This document shows, piece after piece, positions 13,878 through 20,926 of a stretch of DNA of 21,360 nucleotides. The notes below the pieces were generated by a model. It had not been told where the DNA came from and did not search any database. It worked only from the letters and a program-made list of their open reading frames with translations. This stretch comes from a virus: positions 1-21,360 of IMG/VR virus record IMGVR_UViG_3300048592_000285. One strand, given 5' to 3'. A program made the position numbers and the translations under genes. The number at the start of each line of letters is the position of its first letter. Position 1 is the stretch's first letter.

Positions 13878-15884
13878 TTAGGCCTCGTGCTTGATGTAGA
13901 GGGTGCCGTCCGGCGTGCTCGTAAAGCCTACCGGCGGGTCGCCCGTGCCGTAGTAGATCCCGACCACCTGCGGCGTGGTGCCGTCATTGTCGGCCGAGAT
14001 CGTAACGTGCGGCGCGGCCACGGTGCCCGTGAACGTGGGCGAGGCCAGAGCCGCCTTCTCGGCGTCGAGCTCCTCGAGGGCCAGCTGTACGTTCGCGGCC
14101 GCGATGTCCCCGGCCGGCGTAAACGCCACGCCCGATGCGGTGGTGCTCGTCGTGCCAGCCGCCTGCGGGAGCGACGACGCGCGCCGGTAGTCGTCCGCCG
14201 CGACAAGCGCTTGCACCACCCCGTCCGCACGCACAACCAGGCGATACAGCGGGCGCAGTTCGGGGCTCAGCCCCATGGCCGAAAGGTTCGGGAAGCCGAC
14301 CGCCCGCGCGTTGGCAAGGGAGCTATAGCCATTGGCCGTCGCGATGCCAGCGGGCACCGTCTCGGCAAAGCAGTAGGTCGGCGTGTGCAGGTCCTGCGTG
14401 CCGTAGATGAAGAAATTGAAGTAGCGGTTGACCGCCGAGTCGGCCTCGGTCAGCACGTACCCCGTTTCGTTGACGTAGGTCGGCCGTCCGTTTACCCCCG
14501 CGCGGAAGGGCACCGTGGAGGGCGCCGCGTCGAAGGCCTCGGTGAGCGCCCCGGTCTGATACCAGGTCCGCAGCGCGTGCGCGGTGGGATAGGCGCTCGA
14601 TGCGACCGCCGAAAAGACGATGTCCTCGTCCCAGAGATCCCCTCCGCTCATGGTGAACGTGGCCGCCGCCCCCGTGCCGGTCGGCACGAAGTCAAACCCG
14701 GAATAGTAGCGCACGCCTACGGTGCGGTGCGCCCACAGGTGCCAGGCGTGGTCGCGGTTGTACCCGTGCCGCTCGTCGCTCACGAGCCCGTAGTTGCTGC
14801 CGTTCCAGAACACGGTCGCGATGATGACGTTGTCCAGGTGCCCAAGGCCGGGAAACGCCTTGGTGGCGAGCAGCGTGCCCAGCGCCGCGTTGAAGTACAC
14901 GTAGTAAAGCCCAGCCGTCGAACCGCCCGCGCCGTCGTCGAGCGTGGCGGTCGTGTCCGCCGTCACGGCGACGAGGGTGCCCTGGTAGTAGTAGGAGATC
15001 GGGTTGGCGGTCGCGCCCAGCGTGAACGTCGTCGTCGTGAGGTGCGTCGGCAGGCAGTTCAGCCCCGGCGCGGTGCTGCGGGCGACAACGCCGTGGTAGC
15101 GCTTGAGCGTGCTGTAGTCGGTTGGGCCGGTCGGCCCGGTCGATCCAGTAGCCCCTGTCGCCCCATGCAGGCCCGTCGCCCCGGTCAGCCCGGTGGCCCC
15201 CGTTGGCCCGGTTGGCCCTGTCGCGCCGGTAGCGCCCGTAAAACCTGTTGGTCCCGTCGCGCCGCGTGGCCCGGTTGGTCCTGTCACTCCTGGCAATCCC
15301 GTAGGGCCGGTTGGGCCTGTAGCCCCGTCCGCACCTGTTGGTCCCGTCGCGCCTGTCGCGCCTGCGATACCCGTAGGACCCGTTGCTCCGGTCGATCCGG
15401 GTAACCCCGGCATGCCAGTAGCGCCCGTCGCCCCCGTTGCTGATGCCGTGCCCGGCAGGCCGGTCGCACCCGTGGCGCCGGTTGCTCCCGTGGCCCCTGG
15501 AAGGCCGGGCGTCCCCGGAAGGCCCGTGGCACCGGTCGCGCCCGTGGACCCGGTGGCGCCTGCTAGACCGGGAGTGCCGGGCAAACCGGTCGCTCCGGTC
15601 GCGCCCGTGGCGCCAGGCAGTCCCGGCGTGCCTGGCAGACCGGTCGCTCCCGTGGCCCCTGTCGCGCCTGTGGCTCCTGGTGATCCCGGCGTTCCCGGTA
15701 GCCCAGTCGACCCCGTGGCGCCTGTCGCTCCGGTTGCGCCCGTGGCCCCCGTCGCTGTGGCGGACCCCGGCAAACCCGTGGCGCCCGTGGCGCCGGTCGC
15801 GCCCGTGGCCCCGGCCCCGCCGGACGGGCCGGTCGCCCCCGTGGCCCCCGTGGCCCCCTTGATGCGCGGGTTGCTCAGCTGCAT
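13878..15884 (-). CDS. Collagen-like fibre protein
   Basis: The ATG at 15882-15884 lies inside the end of the glycosyltransferase gene and has GGAGG seven bases upstream. The 668-residue product has a nine-residue N-terminus, then 82 Gly-X-Y triplets (residues 10-255), mostly Gly-Ala-Thr, Gly-Pro-Thr and Gly-Leu-Pro. These should form a trimeric collagen triple helix without need for hydroxyproline. Residues 256-668 are a large globular beta-rich part. Near 598-612 is the widespread phage-fibre motif [13 protein letters not shown], followed by SPTFTGTV, which usually marks a trimerising fibre segment. Collagen-like proteins are known in phage fibres and in spore filaments such as BclA, where Gly-Pro-Thr triplets carry O-linked sugars. 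The likely role is a surface fibre; whether it stands on head or tail is unknown. Confidence 0.9.
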   Translation of the reverse strand: MQLSNPRIKGATGATGATGPSGGAGATGATGATGATGLPGSATATGATGATGATGATGSTGLPGTPGSPGATGATGATGATGLPGTPGLPGATGATGATGLPGTPGLAGATGSTGATGATGLPGTPGLPGATGATGATGATGLPGTASATGATGATGMPGLPGSTGATGPTGIAGATGATGPTGADGATGPTGPTGLPGVTGPTGPRGATGPTGFTGATGATGPTGPTGATGLTGATGLHGATGATGSTGPTGPTDYSTLKRYHGVVARSTAPGLNCLPTHLTTTTFTLGATANPISYYYQGTLVAVTADTTATLDDGAGGSTAGLYYVYFNAALGTLLATKAFPGLGHLDNVIIATVFWNGSNYGLVSDERHGYNRDHAWHLWAHRTVGVRYYSGFDFVPTGTGAAATFTMSGGDLWDEDIVFSAVASSAYPTAHALRTWYQTGALTEAFDAAPSTVPFRAGVNGRPTYVNETGYVLTEADSAVNRYFNFFIYGTQDLHTPTYCFAETVPAGIATANGYSSLANARAVGFPNLSAMGLSPELRPLYRLVVRADGVVQALVAADDYRRASSLPQAAGTTSTTASGVAFTPAGDIAAANVQLALEELDAEKAALASPTFTGTVAAPHVTISADNDGTTPQVVGIYYGTGDPPVGFTSTPDGTLYIKHEA
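15120..15857 (-). repeat. Collagen Gly-X-Y repeat region (82 triplets)
   Basis: On the minus strand this 738-base stretch encodes 82 consecutive triplets. All begin with Gly except the twelfth (TAT) and the forty-seventh (SAT). Triplets 13-47 show a higher-order unit of about seven: three or four GAT followed by GLP, GTP and GLP or a variant. Triplets 48-82 are richer in GPT. Synonymous codons vary from copy to copy, so the array is not a fresh expansion of one DNA unit. It is a protein-coding repeat, not a CRISPR or a satellite. Confidence 0.95.
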
Positions 15885-16777
15885 GGGTTCGCCTCCGGTG
15901 CGCTGCGAATGAACAGCACGTCTTCGTTAGTCGCGGTCGCCGCCCACGCGCGCCAGCGCGCGGCGTTCTTCGGCCCGCTCAGCGCCGCCATGAGGGTCAG
16001 CGCCTCGTGAAAGTTGGTGTTGATTTGGATAGCCCGCAGGCAGGCCGCGCGGGCCGCGTCCATGGCCCCGAGCTGCGCGTGGCAGCGCGCCTGCATGAGC
16101 CAGGCGTCGGCCATCTCCGGCGCCCACGTCGCCCGCGCCAGGTAGCGGTCGAGCTCGGCCAGCGCCGCGCGCCAGTGCCCGCGGTACCAGTGCTCCCGCG
16201 CGAGATAGTACCGCTCGCGGGTCGCCGCCGGGTCCTCGGCCACGGCCGCCGTCAGGATGCGCAGCGCGCGATCCGGGTCGGCCTGGTGCGCCGGGCTGTG
16301 CCCGTAGGTGATGCGCAGCGCCGTGCGCTCGCCCGTCGCGAGGGTCAAATAGTTGTGGCAGCGCCCGCGCCAGCGCGTCGTCGGCAGCCGCCGGAAGCAC
16401 CGGATCGAGGGGTGCACCTGCGTCGGGTGCCCCGCCGCCACGGTGTCGAAGTAGAGCGCATCCAGGGCCGTAGCCGCACAGGCGGCCCGCACCTTGGCGA
16501 TGCCGCCCGGCTCGAGCTCCTCGTCGGCGTCGATGACAAGCACCCAGTCCCCGGTGCAGCGGTCGAGGCTCTGGTTGCGGCTCCACGCGAAGTCGTCGCG
16601 CCACGCGAACTCCGGCCCCGCGTAGACCGTGGCCCCGTGCGCTTGCGCGAGGGCGATGGTGGCGTCCGTGCTCCCGGTGTCCACCACCACGATCTCGTCG
16701 GCCCCTTGCACCGAGGCCAGGCACGTCGCCAGCTGCGCAGCCTCGTTCTTGACGATCATGGAGACGGACAGCCTCAC
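15875..16777 (-). CDS. Family 2 glycosyltransferase with C-terminal TPR-like repeats
   Basis: I start at the GTG at 16775-16777, which overlaps the previous TGA as GTGA and gives the family-typical opening [13 protein letters not shown] (300 residues). The GT-A core shows the nucleotide-binding signature V-V-D-T-G-S-T-D at residues 31-38, an aromatic [12 protein letters not shown] block at 57-68 and the metal-binding DAD at 83-85. An RGRCHNYL segment near 140 matches the position of the acceptor-side histidine motif in SunS-like enzymes. Residues about 175-265 form helical TPR-like repeats. Known relatives move a sugar from a nucleotide-sugar onto proteins (SunS acts on a peptide cysteine) or glycans. 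The collagen-like gene starts inside this gene with a 10-base overlap, so the fibre is the obvious candidate acceptor. The family call is firm; the acceptor is inferred. Confidence 0.9.
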   Translation of the reverse strand: MRLSVSMIVKNEAAQLATCLASVQGADEIVVVDTGSTDATIALAQAHGATVYAGPEFAWRDDFAWSRNQSLDRCTGDWVLVIDADEELEPGGIAKVRAACAATALDALYFDTVAAGHPTQVHPSIRCFRRLPTTRWRGRCHNYLTLATGERTALRITYGHSPAHQADPDRALRILTAAVAEDPAATRERYYLAREHWYRGHWRAALAELDRYLARATWAPEMADAWLMQARCHAQLGAMDAARAACLRAIQINTNFHEALTLMAALSGPKNAARWRAWAATATNEDVLFIRSAPEANPCS

Positions 16778-17181
16778 TGGCGCACCTCTGGTGCGGCCGC
16801 CACGGCAACCGCCTTCGGCTTCGCGATGATCGCCGCCGAGTCTATCTCCTTGGTCGGCGTCACCCGCGCACACTCCGGGCTGGACAGGCCCCCGCCGAAC
16901 ACGATGGTCGGGATGGCCTTGTCCTTAGCCTCCTTGTCCTTGATGGTGGCCTTGATGTCCTTGCGCTTGCCGCTCACGTCCACGGTGTTCCAGGTCGTGT
17001 AGGGGATCTTCTCTTTGTCCAGATAGCGGAGCTGGTCCGCGCTCACGCGGCAGAGGTAGGTCAGCACCTCGCCCTTGGTATCCGTCACCGGCACGCGGGC
17101 GTAAAGCTCGTCTTCTGCGTGGCCCTCTTTGACCTTCTCGATGGTGGCCGCTTCTAGGTAGACGTCGTAATAGACGGTCAT
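16774..17181 (-). CDS. Lysine-rich small protein of unknown function
   Basis: The ATG at 17179-17181 overlaps the TGA of the adhesin gene as ATGA, with GGAG seven bases upstream inside that gene. The 135-residue product begins with a strand-like MTVYYDVYLEA and has a compact N-terminal half with YARVPV and YLCRVS segments. A very charged central stretch of alternating Lys and Asp/Glu follows (KRKDIKATIKDKEAKDK, about 72-88). The C-terminal tail is rich in Ala, Pro and Val. I do not recognise a family. Its TGA overlaps the GTG start of the glycosyltransferase, so it probably shares translation with that enzyme. It could be a small structural protein, an adhesin chaperone or a partner of the transferase; nothing in the sequence decides. 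Confidence 0.65.
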   Translation of the reverse strand: MTVYYDVYLEAATIEKVKEGHAEDELYARVPVTDTKGEVLTYLCRVSADQLRYLDKEKIPYTTWNTVDVSGKRKDIKATIKDKEAKDKAIPTIVFGGGLSSPECARVTPTKEIDSAAIIAKPKAVAVAAAPEVRQ

Positions 17182-19835
17182 CGGTCGCTCCGGGACAAGC
17201 GCAAATTACCAACCAAGCAGGCGGGCTGGATCGTGCCGTCGAGCAGCTCCCCCACAAACACCCGCGTGATACCCGCGGGCACCTCGCAGGCGGCGTCCGT
17301 CGCCTCGCTGGCGTTGTCCACGTCGGCACTGGCGCTGTTCAGCCGCGCCCGCACCGAGAGCTTGCGGCGCACGTTGGCGGCGATGTCCGTACTGCCTGCC
17401 ATGCTCCACTGCGCAGACCCGTTGGCGGTCCCCACCGAGGCCAGCACGTCCGCAGCGGTTAGCCCGAGGGTCATGCGGTCGTTTGCGCTGATCCCAGCAT
17501 CGACGAGGTTCGCGGCGGCCTGCCGATTCACGTTCGGGTGCAGGATGTCGCAGTCCAGGCGGCAGGACTGATAACGGAAAAGCTGGTTAAAGCGCGCCCG
17601 CGCCAGGGCGGTGATGACCGCCTGATTCGTCGCGGCACCGGGCCAGGGCGCACCCGCGAGGCTCCACATAGCTGCATGCGCGATCTGGGGTGCGGATGTC
17701 CCCACGATAAGCGCCGCACTGGTCCAGGTAAGCGCGATCCCCGTGATGTCTGCCGATGGCGTGCCCGCTGCGATGAGGCCGTTGACCGCCATGTACGCCT
17801 TCTCGCTGCGGTCCATGCCCACGAAGACGTGATACCACTGCCCCGCGACCAGCGCAGTTGTATGCGTCAGGGTCACGAGCGAGCCTGTGCCGTCCCGCAT
17901 CTGGCAGGTGATCTGGCTTGAGGCGTTAGTCGCCAGTAAGATCCCGGTGTTCGCGGCGTAGGTCGTTAGGATTGTCTGCGAGGCCGTGGTGTCTAGCCGA
18001 AAGGTCGCCTCCAGGGCGGCGTCATTGGTGCCCGGCTGCGCCCACGTGGTGTCGGCGGCGGCGTGCGTGTTGCTGGCCCAGTAGCGCACCGTCCTATTCG
18101 CCCGGCTCACGGCATTCCACTGCCGCGTGGGGTTGGTACCTGCGCCCGTGAAGGCAAGGGTCTTCGCCACGTCGTGCCGTGAAGCCCACGTCCCGTCCGC
18201 TTGGATGTCATCGGCCACCAGGTAGGCGCAGGGCTGGTAGTCGCTCCCGCCGATGGTCAGGGATTGTGGCAGGTCGTCGATGTTGCCCACGATGGGGAGC
18301 CTGACGTTGGTGCTGAACTCGTCCTTGTTGCGCGTCACGGCAGCGGCGACGGTGGGGATGTAGGAGGACGGGAAGTGCTCGGTTACGGCCTCGACCTGCA
18401 CGCCCCACACGTAAGCATTCACCGTCGTGGCGTCCCCAGCGAAGGTGTTATCCGTATCCGCCTGCGCCACCCGTACCCCGTAGCTCTTGGCGTCCGCTGA
18501 CCCCGTGAACACGATCCAGCATCGAAAGAAATTGTTATCGTACGGCACGGTCTGGATGCTTGCCGCAGTCACCGCCGCGCCCTTGGTGCCCGTGCTCCCA
18601 CTGCCGATATTGAAGTAGCACGACACATTGGCAATCGTGGAATACAGCTCCACCCACGTCTTGTCCCCGCCACGCACATAGGCCGACAGGCAGTGCATGG
18701 TCGCAGGCAGGGTCAGGGACTGCGAAACGCCGTGCGTGGTATCCGTCGCGTTGGCCACGAGGCCGTCAGCGGTGGTTAGCCCGTTGGGGGCGGCGTGGGC
18801 GTTGGCGCTAATCGTGGTCAGCTCCTCCGCCGTCCAGGTCGTGGTCAGGTCTTCGGACTGCACGCACAGGTTAATGGCCTGGGGCTCTGACAGGTACGCC
18901 CGCACGCGCTGGGTGCCCGATGCCTGCTCGCAGATGCGGGGCCAGTGCGCGGACACCTGATGCAGCCGCCGCACGTAAAGGGACGGCACATACTTTTCCA
19001 GGTACGCGCTCGTCGCCCGCGTAAACGTGTTCCGGCCCTGGTTGCGGTCGGCTGTGCCACTGATGATGGCGAACCGCTCGCGGGCGATCTTGTCGAAGTA
19101 GGTGCGGTTCTTTAAGGCTCCGGGAAAGGGGTTGGTGGGGAGATTCCACATCGACATGTGTAGAACAGACCCGTCGAACAAGCTCCCGCCAAGCAAAGAA
19201 CCAATGAACAGATTCCCAAACGTGAGATCCCCGGTTACATTTGAAGTTGCTTCATAATTAGAAAATGCACCATTTTGATAAAAATAAAAGCCATCGGAAC
19301 GGTCGTTAAATATGACGGCATGGCATAGCGACCCCTCGGTGATTGTCGCAGTCGCTGTTCTGTTTATGGTGTTTGTCCCATCGCTCAAATAAATAGACAC
19401 GGACGTACCGGTCAGAAATAAATCAACGCCTCCACCTGCGGTCCTGGTCGCGAGAAGTCTTTTGCCAGTGGGAGCAACGGGCATGACGAATATAACGGAG
19501 ATTGCAAAATCTCCCGTAGTAATCTGCCCCCACGTCGTATCGCTCGCCGCGTGATATTTCGCCGCCGCGTACTTTACGGCGGAATTCTCGATGGCCGTAG
19601 CGTTGCCATAGGTCGGATCTGTGCCACTCCCGGCCACGCTCAGCGTCTTCGTCACGTCATGCCTCGAGGCCCACGCGCCCGTCGCAGGCACGATGTCATC
19701 CGCTACCAGATACGCACACGGCGGGTAGAAGACGCCATCAATCTCCAGGTTCCGGGGCAGGCGGTCCACGTTGCCCAGGGTCGTCTGGACGTGCAGGTCC
19801 CGGTTGCTCGTCGGGCTCTGGCGCGGGCGATACAC
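17178..19835 (-). CDS. Large adhesin/receptor-binding protein with two LamG-like modules
   Basis: I start this gene at the GTG at 19833-19835, which overlaps the previous TAG as TAGTG and gives 885 residues. The frame is open further upstream, but there it reads as Arg/His-rich shadow sequence. Residues about 21-258 and 517-752 are two related LamG-like modules, offset by 496 residues; both contain PCAYLVADDI and WASRHDV. Between them, about 315-508, lies the fibre domain common in phage proteins that begins NL-VQSEDL and closes with WGVQVEA, SSYIPT and VTRN, usually taken as a carbohydrate-binding module. Residues 753-885 are a separate C-terminal part. The protein probably binds a surface glycan. 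A segment at 19141-19560 is only about 48% G+C (my count), unlike its neighbours. No SGNH hydrolase or other depolymerase motif was seen. Confidence 0.8.
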   Translation of the reverse strand: MYRPRQSPTSNRDLHVQTTLGNVDRLPRNLEIDGVFYPPCAYLVADDIVPATGAWASRHDVTKTLSVAGSGTDPTYGNATAIENSAVKYAAAKYHAASDTTWGQITTGDFAISVIFVMPVAPTGKRLLATRTAGGGVDLFLTGTSVSIYLSDGTNTINRTATATITEGSLCHAVIFNDRSDGFYFYQNGAFSNYEATSNVTGDLTFGNLFIGSLLGGSLFDGSVLHMSMWNLPTNPFPGALKNRTYFDKIARERFAIISGTADRNQGRNTFTRATSAYLEKYVPSLYVRRLHQVSAHWPRICEQASGTQRVRAYLSEPQAINLCVQSEDLTTTWTAEELTTISANAHAAPNGLTTADGLVANATDTTHGVSQSLTLPATMHCLSAYVRGGDKTWVELYSTIANVSCYFNIGSGSTGTKGAAVTAASIQTVPYDNNFFRCWIVFTGSADAKSYGVRVAQADTDNTFAGDATTVNAYVWGVQVEAVTEHFPSSYIPTVAAAVTRNKDEFSTNVRLPIVGNIDDLPQSLTIGGSDYQPCAYLVADDIQADGTWASRHDVAKTLAFTGAGTNPTRQWNAVSRANRTVRYWASNTHAAADTTWAQPGTNDAALEATFRLDTTASQTILTTYAANTGILLATNASSQITCQMRDGTGSLVTLTHTTALVAGQWYHVFVGMDRSEKAYMAVNGLIAAGTPSADITGIALTWTSAALIVGTSAPQIAHAAMWSLAGAPWPGAATNQAVITALARARFNQLFRYQSCRLDCDILHPNVNRQAAANLVDAGISANDRMTLGLTAADVLASVGTANGSAQWSMAGSTDIAANVRRKLSVRARLNSASADVDNASEATDAACEVPAGITRVFVGELLDGTIQPACLVGNLRLSRSDR
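17580..18287 (-). repeat. LamG-like module B of the large adhesin
   Basis: This segment encodes residues about 517-752 and is the second copy of the module at 19061-19775. The conserved start GNIDDLP and the PCAYLVADDI block match the N-terminus of the whole protein, so an ancestral N-terminus now appears to sit inside the polypeptide. Its base composition is GC-rich like the surrounding genome, unlike part of module A. Confidence 0.8.
19061..19775 (-). repeat. LamG-like module A of the large adhesin
   Basis: This segment encodes residues about 21-258 of the large adhesin. It is related at protein level to module B (17580-18287). Shared landmarks are G-N-(V/I)-D-x-L-P, PCAYLVADDI, WASRHDV-KTL, HAA-DTTW near the middle and a closing PGA-x-N-x8-AR-RF. 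The two modules are almost equal in length (about 238 and 236 residues) and are spaced by 496 residues with no indel over their first 20 aligned positions. Confidence 0.8.
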
Positions 19836-20149
19836 TACTTGCCCCCAGCGGTCTGGAGGATGGTGATGGTCAGGTAACCCGTGTTGATTCTCCCGCGTGC
19901 TGCGATATAGGTGTCGCCGTGCATGGTGTAGCGCAGGTGAACGTCCTTCGTGAGCTTGTGAGACGTGCTCGCCGCCGTGGGAGCCGTGGCCCCGAAGGCG
20001 ATGTAGCAGTCCTCGTCCGCGTGCAGCTCCACCGTGGTCCCGTGCGGAATCGCATCGGCGGTCGGCGTGGAGGCCGCTGTGGAGAAGTTGATAATCTCGG
20101 GGTCTGCGTAGGTGGGCATCCCGTAGTCGATGTGGGTGATAACGCTCAT
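19835..20149 (-). CDS. Small beta-rich virion protein (104 aa)
   Basis: The ATG at 20147-20149 has AGGAGG (20156-20161 on the complementary strand) five bases upstream, overlapping the TAG of the preceding gene nine bases away. The 104-residue product has a central segment of the form ELHADEDCYIAFG followed by a TAP-TAAST run, the pattern of small phage beta-barrel proteins in which a loop bearing Ala/Thr/Ser caps two strands. It ends with a strand YLTITILQ and a short GGK tail. No signal peptide, membrane segment or catalytic motif is visible. Its TAG overlaps the GTG start of the large LamG gene (TAGTG), so the two are probably translationally coupled. A role as an adaptor or decoration protein for the following adhesin is inference from position. 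Confidence 0.65.
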   Translation of the reverse strand: MSVITHIDYGMPTYADPEIINFSTAASTPTADAIPHGTTVELHADEDCYIAFGATAPTAASTSHKLTKDVHLRYTMHGDTYIAARGRINTGYLTITILQTAGGK

Positions 20150-20158
20150 TCGGGCCTC

Positions 20159-20917
20159 CTATACGGGCGTGTAAACTTCCACTACGCCCACGGGTACCGG
20201 ATAGGTGCCTGCGGGCACAATCCGTCGTGCCTCTCGGTACAGGTCCGCGAGCACGTCCGCGTCGTCCTGGTAGGTGTCCCACATGCGCAGCAGATACACG
20301 GGGCACTGCGTGGTCGAGCCGAGGAGGGTATTCGTAGGCTCGTCTTCCAGGGTGTAGTTTGCATCGGAGGTGGTGGCGTCGGTCACAACGCCATTGATGC
20401 AAGTCGTGACATCAAACGTAGGGGCTCCAGCGTCATAGGCCACGCTGAGCACCACGTGCAGCATGGACCCCTTGTGCAAGGATGTCACCTCCTCATCGGA
20501 CAGGCCCTGCCACAGATAGTAAGAGTCCTCGAAATCGTAACCGGAAAAGGACGCCCACAGGGATACGGTCGTCTCCTCATCCGTACCCGGGGTCACCATA
20601 AACCCGATCTGCCAATCGCCCGCCATCAGCTGCGTCGTACCCACCGCATCCGATGCCGCTGCACCCAAATGCAGCATGTCAAGCGAAAGCAGCACCTCGA
20701 TGGTTGCGGCGGTCTGCCCTGTTAGCATCCAGTCCTGGTCGGCTGAATCCGCAGTGTACGTCAGCGCGGGCACGCCGTGTGCTAATTGGAAGGTCGGCGC
20801 AAACTTGACCCCTGCGAGGGCGTTGGCGTTGTTGGCGTAATTGCGCACGTCCCCGCCGTAGAAGCGGAAGTCCACCTCGGCATCGCGGATAAAATTTCTA
20901 GCAGGCGTCTGCGCCAT
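20159..20917 (-). CDS. LamG/concanavalin-A-like virion protein
   Basis: This gene codes for 252 residues. The ATG at 20915-20917 is preceded by a perfect AGGAGG (20923-20928) five bases upstream, which overlaps the TAG of the preceding gene. The middle of the protein has the rhythm of a jelly-roll LamG fold: a strand with an IEVLLSLD-type run, a stretch WQIGFMVTP, then MLHVVLSVAYDAG, a short hairpin and CINGVVTDA. The last strand is followed by a helix-like LADLYREARRI segment. Such folds in phages usually sit on head or tail fibres and bind glycans. No enzyme motif is seen. A similar domain type recurs in the gene at 17178-19835, so this cluster holds at least three LamG-like domains. The fold is inferred by pattern only; a profile search could move it to another beta-sandwich family. 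Confidence 0.65.
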   Translation of the reverse strand: MAQTPARNFIRDAEVDFRFYGGDVRNYANNANALAGVKFAPTFQLAHGVPALTYTADSADQDWMLTGQTAATIEVLLSLDMLHLGAAASDAVGTTQLMAGDWQIGFMVTPGTDEETTVSLWASFSGYDFEDSYYLWQGLSDEEVTSLHKGSMLHVVLSVAYDAGAPTFDVTTCINGVVTDATTSDANYTLEDEPTNTLLGSTTQCPVYLLRMWDTYQDDADVLADLYREARRIVPAGTYPVPVGVVEVYTPV

Positions 20918-20926
20918 GGAACCCTC

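Noticed and set aside
13887-15404. 505-residue open frame on the plus strand, antisense to the collagen-like gene
   Set aside because: The composition is Arg/Val/Gly-rich and low in hydrophobic cores, with no ribosome binding site of note. The sense strand carries a clear fibre protein with known motifs.
15120-15857. Possible CRISPR array or DNA satellite because of dense short repeats
   Set aside because: The period is 9 bases with synonymous variation that preserves Gly-X-Y, and there are no unique spacers. It is a coding collagen repeat.
15193-15912. 239-residue plus-strand frame of Ala-Pro-Val repeats that looks like an elastin- or silk-like protein
   Set aside because: It is the exact complement of the Gly-X-Thr collagen array, and the repeat follows automatically from it. 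The minus-strand frame has a start, a good ribosome binding site and a folded C-terminal domain.
19836-20402. N-terminal extension of the large adhesin frame up to 20402
   Set aside because: The extension is Arg/His/Gly-rich and overlaps the entire 104-residue gene. The TAGTG junction at 19833-19837 gives a natural start with recognisable protein directly after it.
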